Part shown: positions 1-5,307 of the stretch, one piece after another
Numbering within the stretch: position 1 is the stretch's first letter
Layout of the letters: the number at the start of each line of letters is the position of its first letter
Source of the DNA: a bacterium
Lineage (GTDB): Bacteria > Patescibacteriota > Gracilibacteria > JAUYGZ01
Direction: 5' to 3'
Length of the DNA stretch: 5,307 nucleotides
Assembly: GCA_030699855.1 (NCBI GenBank)
Contig: JAUYKR010000068.1
Coordinates: 1 to 5,307 of the forward strand
Made by a program: the position numbers and the translations under genes
The notes under the pieces: model-generated
Seen by the model: the letters and a program-made list of their open reading frames with translations, nothing else
Told to the model about the DNA's origin: nothing
Databases searched by the model: none

Positions 1-1
1 T

Positions 2-241
2 TGGGGCATGCCTCCAATTTCTGGCGGGGGTCTAGACCTACAAAAAAAAATCCGCTTAAAAGAGTGGGAAGAGGGAGAGTTTGGAACTAAAACACTTTCT
101 CAGGATTTTATGCCTAGAGTGATCGGGGATTTAATCAACTGCCTCCTTAGCAAGGATCCTGGACAAAGACCAGGTAATACAGTAGAATATATTAAGATGG
201 TCACTGCAATTCAAAAAATCGTGGGAAGTCTTTCCATTTAA
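2..241 (+). CDS. Ser/Thr protein kinase, C-terminal fragment (5' end outside window)
   Basis: The frame is open from the window edge (Trp-Gly before the first ATG at 8), so this is the tail of a longer gene and that ATG is internal. About 80 residues are visible. They resemble the last part of a eukaryotic-like (Hanks-type) kinase domain. A WGMPPISGG stretch sits where family members have the G-x-P-P/F of subdomains IX-X. Near residues 49-56 from the internal Met, SKDPGQRPG follows a helix LINCLLSKD; this matches the subdomain XI L-x-K-D-P-x-x-R-P signature with its invariant Arg. About 20 residues follow (hydrophobic helix, ending SLSI), so no C-terminal sensor or membrane anchor is present after the domain. 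ATP-binding and catalytic residues are outside the window, so activity cannot be judged. A run of nine A (42-50) lies inside the frame. Two unknown genes follow on the same strand, the first 36 bases on. The family call is fairly good; the substrate is unknown. Confidence 0.68.
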   Translation, partial: WGMPPISGGGLDLQKKIRLKEWEEGEFGTKTLSQDFMPRVIGDLINCLLSKDPGQRPGNTVEYIKMVTAIQKIVGSLSI

Positions 242-277
242 AGTAACTTGGAGTAATCTCTAGTTAATTTCAAACTT

Positions 278-766
278 ATGGGAATTTTCAGCTCGTTACT
301 GGACAAAATCGAAGATCGACTTGGAACCAACAGTCCCACAAAGGATGCTGAGACACGTCTCAGGAAGTCTCAGGAACTCGGCGGACAAAGGGAACCTCAC
401 ATAAGATTTGAGCACCCAGTTATTACAAAGGAAAACATTGACAAACTGATCGGAGGCACGGTTGAAATGACTCTGGGTCCCAATACGGTAATTACTGCCA
501 CTGCAACAGGATCAGAAGGTGGTGCCGATGCACTTGAAATCGATATCTTTGGAAATGTGAGACATCTCATTATGATTTCCCAAGCCGAAATAAAGAGAGG
601 AGTGAGTATTATACTTAGTAACGGTGGAGACGAAGCACAGGTATCTGTAGTTGCCACTAGAATTGATCCCGAAACCGGCGAGCAATTGGTGATGAAAGAT
701 GAGATGGAGGAACAATCACCTGAGGGGAGAATGAGAAGGAGTCCAACACCAGGGTTGGCGGCATAG
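278..766 (+). CDS. Hypothetical protein, 162 aa, helix plus beta-rich core and basic Ser/Thr-Pro tail
   Basis: I do not recognise this family. The protein starts with a short amphipathic helix (MGIFSSLLDKIEDRLG) and a charged, polar linker to about residue 40. A beta-rich core of about residues 44-130 follows, with alternating hydrophobic strands (TVEMTL, TVITATAT, ALEIDIFG, HLIMIS, VSIILSNGG, AQVSVVATRI). The tail is acidic, then basic (KDEMEEQ, then RMRRSPTPGLAA). There is no signal peptide, transmembrane segment or Cys/His metal motif, so it is probably cytoplasmic. The start at 278 is the only reasonable one: an in-frame stop lies at 254-256 and no other start codon lies between. No Shine-Dalgarno sequence sits at normal distance; the nearest purine-rich element, TTGGAG at 248-253, is 24 bases upstream. 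Nine of 11 Arg codons are AGA/AGG. It follows the kinase fragment by 36 bases and precedes another unknown gene, so the three may be co-transcribed. The RRSPTP tail could be a phosphorylation site for the neighbouring kinase, which is inference only. Confidence 0.72.
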   Translation: MGIFSSLLDKIEDRLGTNSPTKDAETRLRKSQELGGQREPHIRFEHPVITKENIDKLIGGTVEMTLGPNTVITATATGSEGGADALEIDIFGNVRHLIMISQAEIKRGVSIILSNGGDEAQVSVVATRIDPETGEQLVMKDEMEEQSPEGRMRRSPTPGLAA

Positions 767-794
767 GCAGCTACCGATGTAAGAGATGATACAT

Positions 795-1259
795 ATGGCT
801 CTCAGAGGTCCAGAACAACGAACAGATGCGTATCAAGCGCTAGCCGCCAAAAGATTTGTCAAACAAAGTGCCCCGGTGCTTTTCAAGAGTCCAGACGGGA
901 ATATCACCACAGCTCAATTGGTGGAGCTAGCTGACAGCCCTAAGGGTATAGCGTCTGTCCTGTTAGTAGGCGGAAAGCAAGCATCAGTCACTGCTTACAG
1001 GGATACTGATGAGATATTTATTACTGTTCAGGCAGACGGAGGCATGCATAGTGTAAGTTTAAAAATCACAACCTCAGATTTACAAACTGCTACATGCCTT
1101 ATACTCCGTGGAACAAATGATAGCAGCGACGTATGCGGAATGGCCATCGATGCTGAAGGAGGGACTGTGGTGGAATTGTCAGACCTCAACCCTGATGCAG
1201 CCGGGTGGGTAAGAAAAAGCGCGCTAGAACGATTGCTGAATTCCGATTCTAGTTCCTAG
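795..1259 (+). CDS. Hypothetical protein, 154 aa, helical ends around a beta-rich core
   Basis: I do not recognise this family. Two in-frame ATGs exist, at 786 and 795. I prefer 795 because the weak purine element AAGAG (781-785) is then 9 bases upstream, whereas it abuts the 786 start; starting at 786 would add Met-Ile-His. The N-terminus (residues 1-30) looks helical and basic (AYQALAAKRFVKQ). Residues about 53-130 form a run of short strands (ASVLLVGG, ASVTAY, EIFITVQADGG, HSVSLKIT, ATCLILRGT, CGMAID, GTVVEL). A helical C-terminus ends in a Ser-rich tail (SALERLLNSDSSS). There is no signal peptide or membrane segment; the two Cys residues (about 101 and 114) form no recognisable metal site. 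It begins 28 bases after the previous gene and probably shares its transcript. Its last 11 bases overlap the 3' end of the convergent fumarase-type gene. The core may be distantly related to that of the upstream protein. Confidence 0.7.
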   Translation: MALRGPEQRTDAYQALAAKRFVKQSAPVLFKSPDGNITTAQLVELADSPKGIASVLLVGGKQASVTAYRDTDEIFITVQADGGMHSVSLKITTSDLQTATCLILRGTNDSSDVCGMAIDAEGGTVVELSDLNPDAAGWVRKSALERLLNSDSSS

Positions 1260-1261
1260 AA
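1247..1261. repeat. Perfect inverted repeat spanning both convergent stop codons
   Basis: TTCTAG (1247-1252), a 3-base loop TTC, and CTAGAA (1256-1261) form a perfect 6-bp stem. The plus-strand gene's TAG (1257-1259) lies in the right arm and the minus-strand gene's TAG (read at 1251-1249) in the left arm. The stem is AT-rich and short and has no following T-run on either strand, so it is a poor intrinsic terminator by itself. There is no intergenic space, so any terminator for either transcript must lie within the opposing gene. Confidence 0.5.
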
Positions 1262-1785
1262 ACCCCATACGCATCCCCTCCCCTCAGATCGTGAATGACG
1301 ATAACCGGGAAGTCTTCGACTTCCAGCCTTCGCAGCGCCTCCATACCCGCGTCTTCGAAGGCCACCACCTCCTGGTGTTTGATGGTCAATGCTTGCTTGG
1401 CGCCCACCCCCCCCAGACAGGCCATATAGATTGCTTTCCCTTTCAGGAGCCTTTTGGTTTCCTCACCTCGCTCGCCCTTGCCAATCATCCCGGCCACGCC
1501 AATATCAAGCATGTCGGCGGTGTAGCTGTCCATCCTCTTGGCGGTGGTGGGCCCGGCGCTGTTGATGATCTGCCCGGGCTTGCTCGGAGCAGGACCAACG
1601 TAATAGATCAATTGACCCTTCAAATCAACGGGTAGTTTTTTTTCCTTCCTCTTCAACTCCGACAGGCGGCGGTGGGCTTCATCACGTGCCGCGTACAAAG
1701 TGCCGGTCAACAGCAGACGGTCACCGGATTTGAGCGAACGCAAGTCGGATTTTGTAAACGGCAGTGTGATCGACAAAGTTCTCAT
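1249..1785 (-). CDS. Class I (Fe-S) fumarate hydratase-type lyase, beta subunit
   Basis: This is the beta (C-terminal) part of the iron-sulfur fumarase/tartrate dehydratase family, which interconverts fumarate and L-malate in the cytoplasm, or acts on tartrate in the TtdB branch. At 178 residues it has the usual length of a stand-alone beta subunit. Visible family features are GDRLLLTGTLYAARDEAHRR (about 21-40), YYVGPAPSKPGQIINSAGPT (about 61-80) running into TAKRMD, IGKG (101-104), and GMEALRRLEVEDFP (147-160). The [4Fe-4S] cluster is bound by the alpha subunit in this family, so this protein should need a partner, and none is encoded in the window. Its ATG overlaps the trpS stop (ATGA), which suggests translational coupling; no Shine-Dalgarno sequence is visible. 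Runs of eight A and eight G in the coding strand (1636-1643 and 1407-1414) keep the frame intact. Fumarate versus tartrate specificity cannot be decided here. Confidence 0.9.
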   Translation of the reverse strand: MRTLSITLPFTKSDLRSLKSGDRLLLTGTLYAARDEAHRRLSELKRKEKKLPVDLKGQLIYYVGPAPSKPGQIINSAGPTTAKRMDSYTADMLDIGVAGMIGKGERGEETKRLLKGKAIYMACLGGVGAKQALTIKHQEVVAFEDAGMEALRRLEVEDFPVIVIHDLRGGDAYGVSRN

Positions 1786-2741
1786 AAGCCAACGAGTTTT
1801 CGAACGCGATCCATTATTTTGCCAGACTCAGCTTTGGCGCTGCGGGCACCATCCTGTAACACCTCTTCGACATAACCTTTTTTTTTCTCTACTTCTACCC
1901 TTTTCGCCCTGAGAGGCGACAAAAAGTCCTGAAGAGCGGACAAAAGCTCCTTTTTGGCGTCACCGTAGCCATATCCTCCCGCCCGTAGCATTTGAGCGGC
2001 TTGCTCCGCTTTCTCCGGATTAATAAGCTTAAAAATTTCATAGAGTGGCGTACCCACCGGCTCCTTCTTGTCGGCCACGCCGGCGGAATCGGTTATGATA
2101 CTCATCACCAACTTTTTCAGCTGCTCATCGCTCGCAAACAAGGGAATGGCATTATTGTAGCTTTTACTCATCTTTTGACCATCAATACCGGGAATCACCG
2201 CCACTTCCTCCGGAATCATCGGCTCCGGGACGGTAAACACCTGGCCGTATCTGGTATGAAATTTATCGGCAATGTCCCGGGCAATTTCTATATGCTGTTT
2301 TTGATCTTTGCCCACCGGGACCAGGTCGGCGGAATAAAGGAGAATATCCGCAGCCTGCAAAACCGGGTAGGCAAACAGGCCAACCGTGGAACCAATACCC
2401 TTGGCGACCTTGTCCTTGTACGCATGCGCTCGCTCCAGCAGACCCATGGGCGTAACCGTGGCAAGAATCCACATCAACTCCGCATGATGCGGGACATCCG
2501 ACTGCTTAAAAATAACCGCCTTGTCCGGGTCTAGACCGCAGGAAAGGTAGGTGACCACCTGTTCATGCAAAAAACGCTGCAGGTCAGACGGCTCCGTCAG
2601 CGAGGTGAGGGCATGCAGGTCTGCCAATGTGAAGAAGCACTCATACTGATCTTGCAGGGGAACCCATTGCCTGATGGCACCAAGGTAATTGCCGAGATGC
2701 AGTTCACCGGATGGTTGAATACCGGACAAGACTCGCTTCAT
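1782..2741 (-). CDS. trpS: Tryptophan--tRNA ligase (TrpRS)
   Basis: A class I aminoacyl-tRNA synthetase that activates Trp with ATP and charges tRNA-Trp in the cytoplasm. At 319 residues it is close to the usual bacterial length. The N-terminus KRVLSGIQPSGELHLGNYLG is diagnostic: the HIGH-equivalent is HLGN at 15-18 and the preceding IQPSG loop is typical. VPVGKDQKQHIEIARDIA (about 141-158) is the family's ATP/Trp-side segment, and KMSKS is exact at 190-194, so both ATP-binding signatures are intact. The C-terminal helical region (about 200-319) supplies anticodon recognition and ends in a highly charged stretch (VEVEKKKGYVEEV). Three consecutive AAA Lys codons there form an A9 run. The start is fixed by the conserved N-terminus, although no clear Shine-Dalgarno sequence precedes it. 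It lies 9 bases after secF and overlaps the next gene by 4 bases (ATGA), so it is probably translated by coupling in a polycistronic mRNA. Confidence 0.97.
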   Translation of the reverse strand: MKRVLSGIQPSGELHLGNYLGAIRQWVPLQDQYECFFTLADLHALTSLTEPSDLQRFLHEQVVTYLSCGLDPDKAVIFKQSDVPHHAELMWILATVTPMGLLERAHAYKDKVAKGIGSTVGLFAYPVLQAADILLYSADLVPVGKDQKQHIEIARDIADKFHTRYGQVFTVPEPMIPEEVAVIPGIDGQKMSKSYNNAIPLFASDEQLKKLVMSIITDSAGVADKKEPVGTPLYEIFKLINPEKAEQAAQMLRAGGYGYGDAKKELLSALQDFLSPLRAKRVEVEKKKGYVEEVLQDGARSAKAESGKIMDRVRKLVGL

Positions 2742-2750
2742 GAACAGGAG

Positions 2751-3653
2751 TTAAGAGTCCTTCCTCATCACGGTCAGGAGCGGAGTGGCCAAAAAGATCG
2801 AAGAACTGGTACCCACCACGATACCGACCAAGAGGGCGAGAATAAAGTAGTACAGTTCATCCGCGCCAAAAAGGAGCAGACACATCAACATCAGAATCGT
2901 GCCAAAACCGGTATTGATCGACCTGGCCATAGTTTGATGAAGACTCTTTTCCGCAACTTCGCCAAAACTTTCCAAATGACCCTTGCTAAACATATTTTCC
3001 CGGACTCGGTCAAAGACGACGATCGTGTCATTCACCGAATACCCCATCACCGTCAGTAAAGCGGTCAAGAAGAGGCCGTCAATCTCTACTCCATAAAAAA
3101 TACCGAGGACGACATACAAACCGACTAAAATCACCACATTCGCGATCATGGCAATCACGGAGGCCAGGCCGAGCTTCCAGGAGCGAATGCCGCGGGAAAC
3201 TCCGCGAAAGGCAAAGGTGATGTAAAGGACGATCATGACCGAGGCCACGACCACCGCCAGGATGGCCTTGTCTCGGAACGATTTGGCGAAAGTCGGGGAA
3301 ACGACGCGGGACTGTAGAATGCTGAGTTCTCCAAATTTCTGGCCAAGGTAAGCCGTAAATTCATCTTGCTGGGCAGTGTCCAGTCGCTTGAGCCGAAGAA
3401 CAAAGCTGCCGTAATCGGTCTGTTTTACCTCAACATTTCCCAGGACGGATTCATCCTGATGCACATAATTCGACAAGCTGGAAAAAAGTTCCGTTTGGCT
3501 GACCTCCTCCGCAAATTGAACTTCATACAGCGTGCCCTCAACAAAGTCTGCGGAAAGCTTCAAGCCGTATTGGAAGAGGAGACCGAGACTTACAACGACC
3601 AGTAATGCAAAAAATGAAATGAAATACCAGCGGTGAGGAATGATGCGAATCAT
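2751..3653 (-). CDS. secF: Protein translocase subunit SecF
   Basis: An RND-family membrane protein that normally works with SecD to drive Sec-dependent export using the proton gradient, after SecA-driven insertion. At 300 residues it has typical SecF length. It has a TM helix at about 9-30, an extracytoplasmic domain at about 35-125, then five further TM helices (about 129-149, 161-187, 190-213, 245-263, 266-290), and a short charged end (MRKDS). The strongest signature is GYSVNDTIVVFDRVREN (204-220), the SecF TM4 motif. Other motifs are degenerate: the usual GIDFTGG is SADFVEG (34-40), the VGP-x-x-G before TM2 is VSPTFAK (118-124), and the S-R-T-I of TM5 is ARSI. Its ATG directly follows the gyrB stop with no spacer and no Shine-Dalgarno sequence, so its translation likely depends on ribosomes finishing gyrB. 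No secD is adjacent, which is unusual. Confidence 0.95.
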   Translation of the reverse strand: MIRIIPHRWYFISFFALLVVVSLGLLFQYGLKLSADFVEGTLYEVQFAEEVSQTELFSSLSNYVHQDESVLGNVEVKQTDYGSFVLRLKRLDTAQQDEFTAYLGQKFGELSILQSRVVSPTFAKSFRDKAILAVVVASVMIVLYITFAFRGVSRGIRSWKLGLASVIAMIANVVILVGLYVVLGIFYGVEIDGLFLTALLTVMGYSVNDTIVVFDRVRENMFSKGHLESFGEVAEKSLHQTMARSINTGFGTILMLMCLLLFGADELYYFILALLVGIVVGTSSSIFLATPLLTVMRKDS

Positions 3654-5306
3654 TTAGATATCGAGGTTAACCACGGACTTGGCGTGGGTTTGGATAAATT
3701 TTTTGCGAGGCAAAACCAGATTTCCCATCAAAATTTCAAAAATTTTATCGGCCTCTTCCGCATCTTCGATGCGGACCTGAAGCAAACTCCTCTTATCCGG
3801 GTCCATGGTCGTCTCCCACAGTTGCTCCGGGTTCATCTCTCCCAGACCTTTATACCTCTGGACATATTTAGGGTCAATTCCCTCGCGGGTGACGATACTC
3901 TCCTTTTCCTCCTCCGACTGAATATACCAGGACTGCCTGCCCTTGGTAACCTTGTAGAGCGGCGGCTGAGCAATGTACAAGTATCCCTGTTCGACAACCT
4001 CACGGAAGTAGCGGTAAAAAAGCGTGAGGATCAAAGTACGGATATGCGCGCCATCGACATCGGCATCCGTCATAATCACCAGCTTGTGATAGCGCAGTCT
4101 GCTCATGTCGAAGACGTCTCCGATGGCGGTTCCCAGGGCAATGACCAACGATTTAATCTCTTCATTGGCCAGAACCTTGTCCAGTCGAGCCTGTTCAGTG
4201 TTGAGAATTTTCCCCTTGAGAGGGAGAATAGCCTGAAATTCTCGCTCACGGCCCTGTTTGGCGGAACCTCCGGCGCTATCTCCCTCGACAATGAACAGTT
4301 CGCAGATCTTTGGATCGCGACTGCTGCAGTCGGCCAGCTTGCCGGGAAGTGTTAAGCCGTCCAGGGCGCCTTTTCGGATAATCGAATCGCGAGCGGCTCT
4401 GGCCGCAAGCCTGGCTCTGGAGGTCAACATGCACTTGCTCACGATTTGCTTGGCGCTGTCCGGGTTTCTATCCAAAAATTCAGAAAAGGCATCATTCATA
4501 ACCGTTTCCACCGCCGTTCTCATCTCGGCGTTTCCGAGCTTCGATTTGGTTTGCCCCTCAAACTGGGGCTGAGCCAGCTTGACGGAAACGACAACCGACA
4601 GGCCCTCTCGCGTATCCTCCGCCTGAAAATTCTCCTCCTTCTCCTTCAACAGGCTATTCTTCCTGGCATACGTGTTCAAAGATCGGGTAAGCGCAGCCTT
4701 AAAACCCGTAATGTGCATTCCCCCCTCGGTGGTGAAAATATTGTTGGCAAAGCCATAGATCACCTCCTGAAAAGTATCGGTGTACTGTAAGGCAATCTCG
4801 ATTCTCCCTTCGGGGGTCTCTTTGTCCGTGTAAAAAATATCACCAAAGCGCTCCTTGCCCTGATTCAGGTGTTCGACGTACGACACAATCCCCTGTTCAA
4901 AGTAAAACGCATCGCGTTGCTCCAGTCCCTTTCGCTCATCTTTCAAAAAGATGTGAACACCTTTGGTCAAATACGCCTGCTGTCGCAAACGAGTCTTTAC
5001 GGTTCTGTAGTCAAATTCAATGCTATCAAAAATGCTCGCGTCTGGAAAAAAGGTGATCTGAGTGCCATTGGAACGAGATTTACCCGTCACCTTGACATCG
5101 GAAGTTGCCACTCCTGTCTTGTACTTTTGAGTGTATTCCTTCCCATCCCGAAAAACTTTCGCCTCCAGCCAGTCGGAAAGCGCATTGACCACCGACACGC
5201 CTACGCCGTGGAGACCGCCTGAAACTTTGTATCCACTTGAATCACCTCCAAACTTTCCACCGGCGTGGAGAGTGGTCAAAACCGTCTCCAGAGCGGACTT
5301 TTTAGT
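3654..5306 (-). CDS. gyrB: DNA gyrase subunit B, partial (N-terminus outside window)
   Basis: The ATPase subunit of the type IIA topoisomerase that introduces negative supercoils, acting as GyrA2GyrB2. About 550 residues are visible and the frame stays open to the window edge (TKKSALETVLTTLHAGGKF), so roughly 100 N-terminal residues are missing; the TTG at 5279 is internal. Numbering visible residues from that edge, the GHKL segment GYKVSGGLHGVGVSVVNALS is at about 25-44 and the catalytic-Lys loop QTKSKLGN at 252-259. The Toprim domain shows EGDSAGG (341-347), LPLKGKILN (361-369) and the Mg-binding DADVDGAHIRTL (414-425). The tail shows QRYKGLGEMNPEQLW (483-497). It lacks the long insertion of proteobacterial GyrB. 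The Arg that I align with E. coli Arg136 (a coumarin contact) is kept in VFRDGK. A ParE identity is possible but less likely given the Toprim and C-terminal wording. It heads the visible operon, ending in TAA directly against secF. Confidence 0.95.
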   Translation of the reverse strand, partial: TKKSALETVLTTLHAGGKFGGDSSGYKVSGGLHGVGVSVVNALSDWLEAKVFRDGKEYTQKYKTGVATSDVKVTGKSRSNGTQITFFPDASIFDSIEFDYRTVKTRLRQQAYLTKGVHIFLKDERKGLEQRDAFYFEQGIVSYVEHLNQGKERFGDIFYTDKETPEGRIEIALQYTDTFQEVIYGFANNIFTTEGGMHITGFKAALTRSLNTYARKNSLLKEKEENFQAEDTREGLSVVVSVKLAQPQFEGQTKSKLGNAEMRTAVETVMNDAFSEFLDRNPDSAKQIVSKCMLTSRARLAARAARDSIIRKGALDGLTLPGKLADCSSRDPKICELFIVEGDSAGGSAKQGREREFQAILPLKGKILNTEQARLDKVLANEEIKSLVIALGTAIGDVFDMSRLRYHKLVIMTDADVDGAHIRTLILTLFYRYFREVVEQGYLYIAQPPLYKVTKGRQSWYIQSEEEKESIVTREGIDPKYVQRYKGLGEMNPEQLWETTMDPDKRSLLQVRIEDAEEADKIFEILMGNLVLPRKKFIQTHAKSVVNLDI

Positions 5307-5307
5307 T

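Noticed and set aside
242..277. Promoter in the gap after the kinase fragment
   Set aside because: The 36-base gap has no convincing -35/-10 pair and no Shine-Dalgarno at normal distance; read-through from the kinase gene is simpler.
397..657. Minus-strand open frame opposite the 162-aa unknown protein
   Set aside because: The plus-strand frame is longer and fits the neighbouring direction and spacing; the antisense product shows no recognisable domain.
1247..1261. Intrinsic terminator at the convergent junction
   Set aside because: The stem has only 6 mostly AT-containing pairs and no T-run follows on either strand; kept only as an inverted repeat.
1407..1414. Run of eight C in the fumarase-type gene as a possible frameshift
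   Set aside because: The protein reads through in frame with the expected family sequence (CLGGVGAKQA) on both sides, so there is no break.
1291..1635. Plus-strand open frame opposite the fumarase-type gene
   Set aside because: It is antisense to a well-supported conserved CDS and its product has no family-like pattern; it is a shadow of the GC-rich coding frame.
3633..4355. Long plus-strand open frame (240 codons) opposite gyrB
   Set aside because: The gyrB frame on the other strand carries all conserved motifs across this stretch, so the antisense frame is incidental.
3654..5279. gyrB starting at the TTG at 5279
   Set aside because: Conserved GyrB residues continue upstream to the window edge (SALETVLTTLHAGG), so the TTG is an internal Leu codon.

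Overview
This window holds two divergently built halves that meet tail to tail. Positions 1-1259 carry three plus-strand reading frames: the C-terminal end of a probable Ser/Thr protein kinase, cut by the window edge, followed by two small proteins of unknown function. Positions 1249-5307 carry a tightly packed minus-strand block. In transcription order it is gyrB (5' end outside the window), secF, trpS and the beta subunit/domain of a class I fumarate hydratase-type lyase.

The source is bacterial (DNA gyrase B, SecF, bacterial-type TrpRS). TGA is used as a stop (trpS), so the standard bacterial code fits. Several things look like Candidate Phyla Radiation (Patescibacteria) or another streamlined, little-studied lineage: the unusual gene order gyrB-secF-trpS-fumarase beta, the near-zero spacing, the weak ribosome binding sites, a SecF with degenerate signature motifs, and a GyrB C-terminus of the type ending FIQTHAKSVVNLDI. 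This placement is inference from sequence style, not from a phylogeny.

The minus-strand block is a likely operon. The gyrB stop codon abuts the secF start (TAAATG), secF and trpS are 9 bases apart, and trpS and the fumarase-type gene overlap in ATGA. Products span DNA supercoiling, protein export, tRNA charging and central carbon metabolism, so the grouping suggests shared expression of housekeeping genes rather than one pathway. Two members lack their usual partners here: secF has no secD beside it, and the lyase beta subunit has no alpha subunit.

The left half differs in style. The tetranucleotide CTAG occurs 9 times in 1260 bases on the left and once in the roughly 4050 bases on the right. 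Arg codons on the left are dominated by AGA, and the base composition looks more AT-rich. The switch falls at the convergent gene junction, where the two terminal stop codons sit inside a perfect inverted repeat. The left part may be acquired DNA, a fast-evolving accessory locus or, less interestingly, an assembly join. The kinase plus two unknown proteins, one with a basic RRSPTP tail, is the best candidate for an undescribed system. No tRNA, rRNA, CRISPR array or complete mobile element was seen, and no gene-free stretch exceeds 300 bases.
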